Of a stretch of 64,000 nt of DNA, positions 43,629 through 52,189 are shown in pieces. The number at the start of each line of letters is the position of its first letter. The stretch's first letter is position 1. The notes below the pieces were generated by a model, which did not search any database, was not told the DNA's origin, and was given only the letters and a program-made list of their open reading frames with translations. The DNA lies in NCBI RefSeq assembly GCF_000772945.1, contig NZ_JPVN01000006.1, forward strand, positions 124,001 to 188,000, written 5' to 3'. Source of the DNA: Ureibacillus manganicus DSM 26584 (GTDB lineage Bacteria; Bacillota; Bacilli; Bacillales_A; Planococcaceae). The position numbers and the translations under genes are program-made.

Positions 43629-43666
43629 AAAAGTCGATTCCGTATATAAATGGAATCGACTTTTTA
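43629..43666 (+). terminator. Terminator of the YcaO operon
   Basis: AAAAGTCGATTCC pairs with GGAATCGACTTTTT over a 10-base loop; T-run follows. Confidence 0.9.
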
Positions 43667-43703
43667 GTTTCGTTTTCATTTATAGTCTCAACACCTATAT
43701 TAA

Positions 43704-43919
43704 CTAACTATGGATAATTTTCTTAACACCTCTGTAAACAATATAACCCATCATTAAAATGAATAAAGTAATTAACAACAAGGTCCAAAGGTAGTGGTTC
43801 GTAAAAAGCATACCCAATAGTTCACCTAAGCTTGGAACTTCTAAGGCATCCATTATCGGAAAAATGATAAACATAAATAAGAATACACCTATAATGAAAA
43901 ATATTGAAAAATACTTCAT
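43704..43919 (-). CDS. Small two-helix membrane protein, 71 residues
   Basis: Two membrane segments (about 5-24 and 42-63) separated by a short acidic loop, and a basic end (YRGVKKIIHS). AGGGGGC lies before the ATG. Function unknown; not obviously part of the neighbouring YcaO or ParA units. Confidence 0.6.
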   Translation of the reverse strand: MKYFSIFFIIGVFLFMFIIFPIMDALEVPSLGELLGMLFTNHYLWTLLLITLFILMMGYIVYRGVKKIIHS

Positions 43920-44147
43920 CCAAAGCCCCCTATAATCGTCTTTTTTTAAGAAGATTTACTTTGCAATTCTAGGTGAATCGTTCTAAATTTTTATATTTAA
44001 TAAACTATTCTTCAAGAAATCTACTTTTTCCTTTTAAAATCCGAACCCCAACTAATAAATTTACTTAAGTAGGAATTTGCACATAGTCTTACAAGCTAGC
44101 CATATATTTTATAGAAGATAATTCTTTGAAAGGGGACCTCGGGTTTA

Positions 44148-45002
44148 TTGGCAATTGTTATTCCGATTATTAATTTAAAGGGTGGCGTAGCAAAGACGAC
44201 GACAAGTGTAGGACTAGCAGAAATGTTGACTTCGGATTTTAAGAAAAAGGTGTTGTTCATTGACCTCGACCCGCAAACGAATGCGACGGTAATGCTAATA
44301 GGGGAGCATAAGTGGAAGGATTTAAATGATCAAGGCTACACAATGGCTCGATTATTTGAAAGTGCACTAAAACCAGAAGAATTTACCTTTGATCTTAAAA
44401 GGACAGTTCAAAAGAATGTTTCGAACATAATTTCATGTGAAAATTTAGATTTAATCCCTTCAAGCCTCAATTTAATTAATATCCAAGATGACTTAACAAG
44501 ACTTCCCCCGGGGAAATTTTATACGAATAATCCATACGATATATTACGGAAAGCAATCCAACCAACTATGAATAACTATGATTATATTATTATTGACTGT
44601 CCACCAAATTTAGGTGTAATTACCCTTAATGGCCTTCGCATTGCAACGGGCTATATTATTCCGACGATTCCTGATGTGCTTTCAACATATGGCATTCCAC
44701 AGATTATTAATCGTGTGAATGATTTTGCAGGGGAAATCGGTTACCCAATAGAAACGCTCGGAATTGTAATTACGAAATATAGAGAAACCTCCAATGTTCA
44801 CCAAACTAATCGAGCAAAACTGGAAAAAGAAATAGATGCCCCTTTGTTTCAATCAGTGTTCAAAGATAATAATCAAATGGCAAGTGCTGCAGACTTCACA
44901 ATGGAATATGGAACGTTCCGACAAAAGTGGGGGTATAGTGGTCAATTTAATGCTTTCTATAACCTTGCAAAGGAAATTGTTGAGAGGTATGAACGAAGAT
45001 GA
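44148..45002 (+). CDS. ParA-family partition ATPase
   Basis: 284 residues from a TTG with AAAGGGGA about 11 bases upstream. The deviant Walker A motif is NLKGGVAKTT (9-18) with the signature Lys11; Ala15 replaces the usual Gly. FIDLDPQTNAT and YIIIDCPPNLGVIT are the other ParA motifs. It has no N-terminal HTH, so it belongs with type Ib plasmid or Soj-type ATPases. It overlaps the next gene by 4 bases (ATGA). There is no ParB-like gene; the downstream small protein may take that part. The gene probably derives from a plasmid or integrative element. Confidence 0.88.
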   Translation: MAIVIPIINLKGGVAKTTTSVGLAEMLTSDFKKKVLFIDLDPQTNATVMLIGEHKWKDLNDQGYTMARLFESALKPEEFTFDLKRTVQKNVSNIISCENLDLIPSSLNLINIQDDLTRLPPGKFYTNNPYDILRKAIQPTMNNYDYIIIDCPPNLGVITLNGLRIATGYIIPTIPDVLSTYGIPQIINRVNDFAGEIGYPIETLGIVITKYRETSNVHQTNRAKLEKEIDAPLFQSVFKDNNQMASAADFTMEYGTFRQKWGYSGQFNAFYNLAKEIVERYERR

Positions 45003-45466
45003 AAATTGAGACCCAGTTAGCGCAACTGTTTGAAGTCATTATGCAAGAAGTACGGACAAATAACGTATTTGCTGAGAAAGTTAGGGGGATTTTCAATGGG
45101 AATGAAGAAGAATCTCATCAAATTAGTGGAAGTCGGGGAAGAAGAAAAGATAGAGCAATATCTACAATCAGCCCAGATGAAAATACGAGTGCCCTTCCTT
45201 CAAGCACTACTTCGAAAAAGTCTACCAGAAAGCGAAATGCAGCCCTTTTCAACCCGGAAACGTTATTAGAACAATGTGGAGAGAGTGAGCTTCTTGATTT
45301 GCTCAACCAATTAGAAGTAGATCAATTAAAGGATATTGTTTCCGAATACGGTATGGATCCAGGAAAGAGAGTTATGCGGTGGAGAAAAAAAGAAAATTTA
45401 GTGAATCATATTGTTGAAGTAGCGGATAATCGTTTGAAAAAGGGATCGGCTTTTCGAAAAATATAG
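44999..45466 (+). CDS. Putative ParA partner with SAP-like C-terminus
   Basis: 155 residues. Residues 30-85 are polar, S/T/R/K-rich and likely disordered. The C-terminal 70 residues are helical; LLDLLNQLEVDQLKDIVSEY and RRKKENLVNHIVEVA look like an SAP-type DNA-binding helix-turn-helix, where a basic loop separates two helices. Because it overlaps parA (ATGA), it is expected to be its partner, filling the role of ParB. I do not know a characterised homologue. Confidence 0.6.
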   Translation: MKIETQLAQLFEVIMQEVRTNNVFAEKVRGIFNGNEEESHQISGSRGRRKDRAISTISPDENTSALPSSTTSKKSTRKRNAALFNPETLLEQCGESELLDLLNQLEVDQLKDIVSEYGMDPGKRVMRWRKKENLVNHIVEVADNRLKKGSAFRKI

Positions 45467-45559
45467 TCTTCTGTTGCGATTCCGGTTGAAAATAATAAGA
45501 ATAAATTTGTTGGAATGTATCTCGAAATTGGCGCATAAAATATGCATTGTGGAACAATA

Positions 45560-45588
45560 TTGTAAAAACTGTCGAAAAATAGTATAAT
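45560..45588 (+). promoter_or_regulatory. Promoter of the antitoxin RNA
   Basis: TTGTAA at 45560-45565, 17-base spacer, TATAAT at 45583-45588. Expected start near 45595. No reading frame follows; the transcript would run into the type I toxin gene from the opposite side. Confidence 0.7.
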
Positions 45589-45594
45589 AAGGTT

Positions 45595-45742
45595 AAGATA
45601 ATGAATAATAAAAAAGACTGCTTGATGCTGCAACATCAAACAGTCCGTATAATAGTCGGTCCCAACAAGGGATTGGCTCCAGAAAAAGAAGGAATTACCT
45701 AACCCATCTGAGCTACCAACTCAAAGGTGGGTTATTTTTTTA
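45595..45742 (+). ncRNA. Predicted antisense antitoxin RNA (RatA-like)
   Basis: About 148 bases between the promoter at 45560-45588 and a terminator (TAACCCA at 45700-45706 pairing with TGGGTTA at 45728-45734, then TTTTTT). It is convergent with the toxin mRNA and covers its 3' end including the stop codon, the arrangement known for TxpA/RatA in Bacillus. Pairing would block translation or trigger mRNA decay. Confidence 0.75.
45608..45645 (-). terminator. Terminator of the toxin mRNA
   Basis: On the minus strand GACTGTTTGATG pairs with CATCAAGCAGTC (one mismatch), followed by TTTTTTATTATT. Confidence 0.8.
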
Positions 45743-45815
45743 CATTAAAAGACAGGATCGCAATGACTAATGTTGAAAATGAAATTGCCAACATTAGTGC
45801 TTCTGAGACTGTCAT
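45732..45815 (-). CDS. Type I toxin, holin-like membrane peptide (TxpA family), 27 residues
   Basis: ATG at 45815 with AAAGGAGTGG 6 bases upstream. The product starts MTVSEALMLAIS, has one hydrophobic segment (about 6-23) and ends NVKK. This matches the putative holin-like toxin family (TxpA/BsrE type), short peptides that insert in the cell membrane. Its stop codon lies inside the terminator of the convergent antitoxin RNA. A TATAAT on the minus strand at 45876-45871 may be its -10. It lies just after the parA operon, as in plasmid maintenance regions. Confidence 0.85.
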   Translation of the reverse strand: MTVSEALMLAISFSTLVIAILSFNVKK

Positions 45816-45988
45816 AGCACCACTCCTTTCTACTTACTGGAGTGAGCCAACCACCTTTGAGCCCAAAACTATTATAATTTAATTTTAGCACAAAGGTTCC
45901 TTTTTTTGAATAATTTAACAGTAGGTATAAAGAAGTAAAAAATAAGTTCATATATAGGTTGCAAGACATTGAAAGAGAGTCGAAAAGT

Positions 45989-46027
45989 AGGTCGAATCCA
46001 ATAAAAACGGGTTCGGCCTTTTTTTTA
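45989..46027 (+). terminator. Orphan terminator
   Basis: GGTCGAATCC pairs (with G-U pairs) with GGGTTCGGCC, followed by TTTTTTTTT. No coding region ends just upstream on the plus strand. Confidence 0.8.
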
Positions 46028-46295
46028 TAAATAAACAAGGATAGCAAAAAAATAATAATTTAACATTTTCTTAATATTTTAGATGACTTTTTAATTTGTA
46101 ATTATTTGATATCGATAATAACTATTTAATAATCAGAAAATATTATGTTTTAAAATGAAAAATTTCATCTATGTAATATAGATGAAAATAATTTTTTCAA
46201 TTAATTTCAATACCTATAACCCCTCTGAAAAGGTTTTTTGAATATCAGTTGAGTCGAAAACGATATTTTAGCCCCTTTATAAAATCCAAGCGAAT

Positions 46296-46323
46296 TTGAC
46301 AAAAATTTGGAATCTAATAAAAT
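46296..46323 (+). promoter_or_regulatory. Promoter of the zinc-ribbon gene pair
   Basis: TTGACA at 46296-46301, 16-base spacer, TAAAAT at 46318-46323, about 60 bases upstream of the first ATG. Confidence 0.65.
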
Positions 46324-46383
46324 GAAGTTATCTTCAATACTACCCTTATCTCCCACGTTTCTTTTAAAAATTCTAAATGAAAA

Positions 46384-46878
46384 ATGATTAATAATCCAAA
46401 TGAAAATAGGAGGTTGAAAGTTATCGCTTCAATTATAGAAAATGTAAAATGTCCCAATTGCCAATTGATAGCGTTAATGGATTACTATTATAAATCAGAT
46501 GAAGTATTTATTGTGTGTCAACGGTGCGGGTATAACTATAGTAGATACTACAAATTAGAAGAAAAAGAAGACGGTAAACTTTTCGAAGAGTTTATCGATG
46601 AAGAGCTAGAGGGTCATGGTGTTTATGTATTAGGAAAAAAAGATGGGTTTACGACAACAAACTTATTCAATTGCCATATTACAGATAAGCATATTGAGGA
46701 GTTTCACGAACTTTACCTGTCAGAAGAAACTGACCAAGAGAAAAGTTATCTTGTGCGATTTGAAAGAGGTGAATTCAAAGTCATTTCAGGAATGTTACCG
46801 GAAGACTTTTTTACAACGTGCGAAAATAATGTAAATCCCTTAATTTTAAAGCCGATATGGAAGAAGGTGGATATATGA
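46384..46878 (+). CDS. Zinc-ribbon protein of unknown function
   Basis: 164 residues. A zinc ribbon is formed by Cys23-x2-Cys26 and Cys45-x2-Cys48 (CPNC, CQRCGY). The rest is acidic (KLEEKEDGKLFEEFIDEELE) with an aromatic-rich core and no recognised domain. The ATG at 46384 has no ribosome site, whereas AGGAGG lies 25 bases further in without an ATG/GTG/TTG at good distance, so the start is uncertain. Overlaps the next gene (ATGA). Both look like a two-gene accessory operon. Confidence 0.65.
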   Translation: MINNPNENRRLKVIASIIENVKCPNCQLIALMDYYYKSDEVFIVCQRCGYNYSRYYKLEEKEDGKLFEEFIDEELEGHGVYVLGKKDGFTTTNLFNCHITDKHIEEFHELYLSEETDQEKSYLVRFERGEFKVISGMLPEDFFTTCENNVNPLILKPIWKKVDI

Positions 46879-47423
46879 CTATTGATACACAAAAACTAAG
46901 TGAAACTAAAGTATTGATTGAAAAACTTGCTAATGGTGTAGATCCAATAACAGATAAACCGATTCAAGATGAGAGTTTTTTAAATAACCCCAAGATTGTA
47001 CGCACATTTTATTTCCTCATTGATTATATCGAAACTCAAATAGAGCAAAAAAAGTTCCCACTAAGAAAACCAAAAAAATTTAAAATTACATATGAACAAC
47101 TAGAAAAGGTCGAACTTCCTACTGGGAAAATTGGTGTTAATGAATTTGCAAAGGCAATTAACACAGTAATCGATCCACAGGTTAGCAAAAAAGTGACTGG
47201 CCAGATGATTAATAAAAAGTTAAAGGATCTGGGAATACTAAGCGAAACGATTGATGAAGATGGAAAGGTTATTACAATTACTAATGAAAACTCTGAAGGT
47301 TACGGTATCGAAAGTATCACAAAAAACTTTAACGGTCGCGAATACCAGAAGGTTGTATATAACGAAGTCGGGAAGGAATTTCTATTAAAAAATTTTATGG
47401 AATGGATGAGTGAGGGAGATTAA
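46875..47423 (+). CDS. Uncharacterised helical protein, operon partner of the zinc-ribbon gene
   Basis: 182 residues from the ATG at 46875, overlapping the upstream stop, with GAAGGTGG before it. The N-terminus has an LxNGVDPITDKPIQDES motif (KLANGVDPITDKPIQDESFL) seen in several uncharacterised proteins linked to DNA-processing genes. The middle (GVNEFAKAINTVIDPQVSKK, then VTGQMINKKLKDLG) looks like a helix-turn-helix. A regulatory or DNA-binding role is possible. No firm family. Confidence 0.6.
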   Translation: MTIDTQKLSETKVLIEKLANGVDPITDKPIQDESFLNNPKIVRTFYFLIDYIETQIEQKKFPLRKPKKFKITYEQLEKVELPTGKIGVNEFAKAINTVIDPQVSKKVTGQMINKKLKDLGILSETIDEDGKVITITNENSEGYGIESITKNFNGREYQKVVYNEVGKEFLLKNFMEWMSEGD

Positions 47424-47514
47424 ATAACTCCCATTCGATGTAAGATTATATTGCCGGGATTTTACTTAATTTTAGAGAAATACCATTTATCTTTAATACT
47501 TTCTAAATTGAAAC

Positions 47515-47575
47515 CCGCACCTAACGAAGTAAAAGGAAACTAAGGCTGAAGAATGTATAGGTGCGGATATTTTTA
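47515..47575 (+). terminator. Terminator after the zinc-ribbon operon
   Basis: CCGCACCTA pairs with TAGGTGCGG over a long loop, followed by ATATTTTT. Confidence 0.65.
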
Positions 47576-47593
47576 AAAGTGAGTAGTAGAATA

Positions 47594-49093
47594 CTAAATC
47601 TTTACAAACCAATTTTGGTTACAAGTGGCACTAATCTTTTTATGATTAATAAAATATTGAGCTATTACTTCGATCATGTCTGATTGAATTTCTTTTAGTA
47701 CAGGTTTATCTTGAAACATTGGGAAATTCCCTGCTCCCGTTGCACGGTAACTGTTCATCACTACTTTAAATTGGTCATTCATTGACATGGGTTCGTTGTT
47801 CCAATGAAGTTTCGTCACACGCTGTCCAATTGGATTTGATATGGTGAATTCATATTCAATGCCTTCCCACATGTCGTAGTTATAAGGTTGAGATTTAGGG
47901 ATTAAAAACTCAGGATTTACAACGAGCTCTCCGTCAGCAACGGCGAAGTAGGTTGCACATTGTTCTAAGGCGAGTCGAATATCATTTCCGCTTAGAAGTA
48001 AAACTTTTAACGTGTTTGGATAGATATAGTTATTCATGATGTCTCTCATTGTGACTCTGTAATTAAACCCGCCTTTTTCATTATGAAAGAGGGCTGTACT
48101 TGAAATTTGAGCACCACTTATCTCTAATTGGATATTATTTATAAATTCTACATAAGGATGATCTACTAACCTTGCTTGAAATGAATCTTCTATTAACATA
48201 TTGCCACTCACTGTCCCAATCGGTTCATCAAGCCAGCTTTCTAATCTTTTTTGCAATGAAATTGCGTTGGTAAGACTTTCATCGTCCGTCTCTGTTAAAT
48301 CATTTACATAAATTAATGATGGCTCATGAAATAATCTGTTTATATTTAATTCTTCATCGAGCTCTACTTTTACATCAATTTCAGCCATGCAAGTTCCTTT
48401 CGTTCCAGGCTGTATGACAGACTTCCCATTAAATTTCTTAGCAATTTCTCTATGTTGATGTCCGGTAATGAGGATATCAATACCATCTATTTCACTTATT
48501 TTATACCCCTGATTTTCTCCAGTATCAGCTTCAGCAAGGTCACCAGTTTCAAGGTCTCTCTCAATGCCTCCGTGATAACAAACTACAAGGAGATGAATAT
48601 CTTCAGTTTTGCGAATCAACTGTACCCAATGCTTTGCACTTTCATAAGCGTCATGGAATTGAAGTCCTTCAATATTAGAAGGCTCCTCCCAAAGTGTTAC
48701 AAAATGTGTTGTTACACCAAGGATTGCTATTCTAATTCCATCTATTTCTTTTATTATGTAAGGCTTACTGAGATGCTCTTTGTTTTCGTAATAAATATTT
48801 GCTGCAAGCCATGGAAAATGGGATTGTGCAATCACGTCTTTGAGAGTTGCTAGCCCGTAGTTGAATTCGTGATTTCCAAAAACCGCTGCATCATACTGTA
48901 AATCGTTCGCTGCAGTGATCATTGGATTTGGTTCATTATGAGAAAATTTATGATGGAAAAATGCCAATGGACTTCCTTGAATAAAATCCCCGTTTTCAAC
49001 TAATATAATGGGTTTTTCTTGTCGTTTTTTCTTAATTATTGTAGCTAGTTTTGAAAGTCCTAATTGTGAAAAATCAGGATTTCGATAGATGAA
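47594..49093 (-). pseudogene. 5'-nucleotidase/metallophosphoesterase, 5' end lost
   Basis: The frame is open from the codon at 49093 (FIYRNPDFSQLGLSKLATII, ILVENGDFIQGSPLAFF) to the stop at 47594, about 500 codons. The calcineurin-like part has NGDxxQG, GNHEFNYG and GHQHRE, and the 5'-nucleotidase C-terminal domain follows from about residue 300. The expected start with the DxH metal-binding motif is missing: an in-frame TAA at 49096-49094 and unrelated phnD sequence lie at the break. A TTG at 48967 opens a shorter frame but has no good site and would remove the NGD motif. Probably not functional. Confidence 0.82.
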
Positions 49094-49573
49094 TTAAACT
49101 GGAACGTGATGTCATCATCTTCACCAGCAGGGTATATTTACCCAGCTTTATGGTTAAAAGAAAACTTCGGAAAAACAATTACAGATTTATCAAAAGTTGT
49201 ACAAGTAGATTCATATGGTAGTGCTTTCGCTCGACTTGCAGCGGGTCAAACGGATGTATTAGTGACATATGCTGATGCACGTCGTGATAATGAAGAAAAA
49301 TGGACTGCTGAATTTGGTCGTGAAGCTTCTATCTGGGAAGAAACAGATGTAGTAGGTGTAATGCCTGCGATCTATAACGATACAATTAGTGTAAGTAAAA
49401 ACTCTGAAATTATGGATGAAGATTTAAAATCATCATTACAACAAGCGTTCATGAACATTGCTCAAACAGCAGAAGGTAAAGAAGTAATTAGTATCTATAA
49501 CCATGAAGGTTACCAAATTGCTAAAGATGCTGACTATGATAACGAACGTGCAGCACAAGAAGCTGTTCAATAG
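49088..49573 (+). pseudogene. phnD: Phosphonate-binding protein PhnD, C-terminal half only
   Basis: About 160 codons. SSSPAGYIYPALWL (near the start) and DVLVTYADARRDNEE match the second half of PhnD/phosphonate SBPs; the signal peptide, lipobox and first domain are missing. The codons just upstream (49085-49108) have no ribosome site. The break coincides with the truncation of the convergent-facing 5'-nucleotidase gene, so one event removed the 5' ends of both. The downstream phnC, phnE and phnE genes are intact but left without a full binding protein. Confidence 0.85.
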
Positions 49574-49686
49574 TTAAGAAACAAATCTAATAGTTGTGAA
49601 ATAAAAAAAGTGAGGACATTCAATTTTGATGTTCTCCTTTTTTCACGAATAGAAATGAAAGTTCAGACAAAAGATTGGAGATCACT

Positions 49687-50481
49687 ATGATTGAATTTAT
49701 AGATGTTGAAAAGCAATATCCCAACGGTTTGACGGCTTTAAAAAATATTAACGTCAAGATTGAACAAGGGGAATATGTAGCAATCATCGGGTTATCCGGT
49801 GCAGGAAAATCAACCTTCATTCGCTGCATAAATCGAATGCATGGAATTACAGAAGGTTCTATTTATATAAATGGAATGGATATACGCCTATTAAAAGGAA
49901 AAGGGGTTAGAAAACTCCGTCGTTCTATTGGTATGATTTTCCAATCATTTAATTTAGTAACTCGAACAACAGTCTTAAAAAATGTTCTAGTATCCTATGT
50001 TCCAGATCTACCATTTTGGAGAAAAATAACTGGGATTTTTACGAAGGAACAAAAAATAAATGCACTCACTGCCTTAGACAAAGTCGGCATATTAGATAAA
50101 GCCTATGTACGTGTCGATCAATTATCTGGGGGTCAGCAGCAGCGTGTTGCTTTAGCAAGAACATTGGCTCAAGCTCCCCAAATTATTTTAGCTGATGAAC
50201 CTGTTGCTTCTCTTGACCCTGTTACAGCAAATTTGGTAATGGAAGATTTTAGGAAGATTAATAAAGAACTAAACATGACTGTGGTGATGAATATCCATCA
50301 TGTTGAATTAGCACTTACATATGCAGATCGCATTATAGGAATCCGTAGTGGGGAAATCGTGTTTGATGGAAACGCTTCTGATGTGAATGATGAGGTACTT
50401 TCATTAATATATAGCGGTCAAGAAGTGGAGGATACGAGTGCCAATGAATCTACTATCTCCGAAAAAAATCCAGTTGCCTAA
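49687..50481 (+). CDS. phnC: Phosphonate ABC transporter ATPase PhnC
   Basis: 264 residues from the ATG at 49687, with GGAG 7 bases upstream. Walker A is GLSGAGKST, the signature is LSGGQQQR, and Walker B is IILADEPVASLDP. The switch histidine lies in MNIHHVELALTYAD. RTTVLKNVLVSYVPDLPFWR is typical of PhnC. Overlaps the first phnE by 44 bases. Operon phnD(broken)-phnC-phnE-phnE. Confidence 0.92.
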   Translation: MIEFIDVEKQYPNGLTALKNINVKIEQGEYVAIIGLSGAGKSTFIRCINRMHGITEGSIYINGMDIRLLKGKGVRKLRRSIGMIFQSFNLVTRTTVLKNVLVSYVPDLPFWRKITGIFTKEQKINALTALDKVGILDKAYVRVDQLSGGQQQRVALARTLAQAPQIILADEPVASLDPVTANLVMEDFRKINKELNMTVVMNIHHVELALTYADRIIGIRSGEIVFDGNASDVNDEVLSLIYSGQEVEDTSANESTISEKNPVA

Positions 50482-51253
50482 TGGGAAAATGGTTGTCGAA
50501 AAAAGATCAGTAACACCACTCATCATCATTGTTTTGTTGCTTTTTACGATAGTCTCTATCAATATTACGGAATTTAAATTGGAAGTCATTGTTAAACAAA
50601 TTAACAGGTTATTTGTCATCATAGATGAGATGATTCCGCCAAATGTGGAATATATGCCAAGTTTATGGCAACCACTTCTAGACACAATTAAGATGTCATT
50701 AATAGGTTCAGTTCTTGGGGCTATATGTGCACTTCCTGTTGCATTTTTTGCAGCTTCTAATATTACAAAGAATCGGTTAATCACGACTGTGGTGAAGTTT
50801 TTATTAAGTCTTCTACGAACACTACCAACACTAGTCGTAGCTTTAATAGCAACGTATGTTTTCGGTTTAGGAACAATGGCTGGAACAATTGCCATCTATT
50901 TATTCACCGTTTCATATGTTGGCAAACTTCTATACGAGCAGATTGAGAACGCCAATATGGACTCCTACGAAGCAATGCAATCTTTAGGACTTACATCGAT
51001 GTATTCTTTCCGCTATGCCATAATGCCACAAGTGATTCCAAACTACTTATCTACAACTCTGTTTTGTTTCGAAGGGAATGTTCGTTATGCAGCCATTCTA
51101 GGATATGTAGGTGCAGGTGGAATTGGACTAATGATCAATGAAAGCATTGGGTGGCGAAACTATGCGAACCTAGGCATGATTATATTAATGCTTGTCGTCA
51201 CGGTATTTATTATTGAAACAATTAGTGAGTACTGTCGGAAGAAACTAATGTAG
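50438..51253 (+). CDS. phnE: Phosphonate ABC transporter permease PhnE, first copy
   Basis: 271 residues from a GTG with GTGGAGG 7 bases upstream, inside the end of phnC. Six membrane segments; the permease loop is in ESYEAMQSLGLTSMYSFRYA-like sequence (DSYEAMQSLGLTSMYSFRYA), with VGAGGIGLMINESI near the end. Paralogous to the next gene; the two are expected to form a heterodimer. Confidence 0.92.
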   Translation: MPMNLLSPKKIQLPNGKMVVEKRSVTPLIIIVLLLFTIVSINITEFKLEVIVKQINRLFVIIDEMIPPNVEYMPSLWQPLLDTIKMSLIGSVLGAICALPVAFFAASNITKNRLITTVVKFLLSLLRTLPTLVVALIATYVFGLGTMAGTIAIYLFTVSYVGKLLYEQIENANMDSYEAMQSLGLTSMYSFRYAIMPQVIPNYLSTTLFCFEGNVRYAAILGYVGAGGIGLMINESIGWRNYANLGMIILMLVVTVFIIETISEYCRKKLM

Positions 51254-51263
51254 GAGAGATCGA

Positions 51264-52067
51264 ATGAACGCAATAGAACAGCAACTTCAATATGGAAAGA
51301 GAAATCGAATTTCATTGATTATAACGGTTATCACTATTTTCTGTTTGCTCGTCTGGTCTGCTACGGCAATCAATTTAGAGAATATGGCAGCAAATGGCCT
51401 TGATATTGCTAAAAGTATAATTTTAGGTATTTTAAACCCCGATTGGACATTGTTAACCGATTTTAAAGGTGGCATTCCTTATTTATTAATTGAAACATTG
51501 GCTATCGCCTTTTTAGGAACAATTATTGGAGCTATTATAGCAATACCTTTAGCTTTTTTTTCAGCTTCCAATATCGTACCAAAACCAGTAGCCTGGATTG
51601 TGCGCTTGCTTTTAATTTGTATACGTACAATTCCAGCGATTGTCTATGGTTTGATGTTTGTCCGTGTAACAGGATTTGGAGCGTTTACAGGTGTACTAAC
51701 TATTGCATTCGTGTCAGTGGGGATGCTAGCTAAATTATTTGTGGATGTCATTGAAGATTTGGATCGCAGTGTGCTGGAATCAATGACTTCTATTGGTTGC
51801 AACATGTTTGAAAAAATCCGTTTTGGTATCATTCCTCAATTATCAGCACTATTTTTATCCATTGTTATTTATAGGTTCGATATGAATTTGCGCGATGCGT
51901 CCATACTAGGTTTAGTTGGGGCAGGTGGAATTGGGGCACCATTAATTTTCGCTATGAATTCTTATCGATGGACACAAGTAGGATCCATCTTAATAGGTTT
52001 AGTTTTATTAATTTTAATTGTTGAGTATTTGTCAAATAAAATCCGTACAAAATTAGTAAAAGGGTGA
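51264..52067 (+). CDS. phnE: Phosphonate ABC transporter permease PhnE, second copy
   Basis: 267 residues, ATG with TAGGAGAG before it, 10 bases after the first phnE. The permease loop reads SVLESMTSIGCNMFEKIRFG, and VGAGGIGAPLIFAMNS is the conserved C-terminal motif. Last gene of the operon; no clear terminator follows within 100 bases. Confidence 0.92.
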   Translation: MNAIEQQLQYGKRNRISLIITVITIFCLLVWSATAINLENMAANGLDIAKSIILGILNPDWTLLTDFKGGIPYLLIETLAIAFLGTIIGAIIAIPLAFFSASNIVPKPVAWIVRLLLICIRTIPAIVYGLMFVRVTGFGAFTGVLTIAFVSVGMLAKLFVDVIEDLDRSVLESMTSIGCNMFEKIRFGIIPQLSALFLSIVIYRFDMNLRDASILGLVGAGGIGAPLIFAMNSYRWTQVGSILIGLVLLILIVEYLSNKIRTKLVKG

Positions 52068-52189
52068 AGATAATTTTTCACGAATAGTATGATTCAAAAT
52101 AATTCAATTATGTGTAAGAATCAATTGTTCATTCGACTAAGTATTGGCTAAATGAACTTTACATATTTCAATGTTAAACATTGAATACT

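Larger units (their letters stand above)
45816..46383. other. Intergenic region with orphan terminator and promoter
   Basis: About 570 bases. It holds the toxin leader (to about 45870), a strong terminator at 45989-46027 with no gene before it on the plus strand, then an AT-rich stretch and the promoter at 46296-46323. The orphan terminator raises the possibility of a second small RNA. Confidence 0.5.

Noticed and set aside
44040-44147. Small RiPP precursor gene near the YcaO operon
   Set aside because: I scanned 41,502-41,821, 43,591-43,703 and 43,920-44,147 on both strands and found no small frame with a ribosome site and a Cys/Ser/Thr-rich core.
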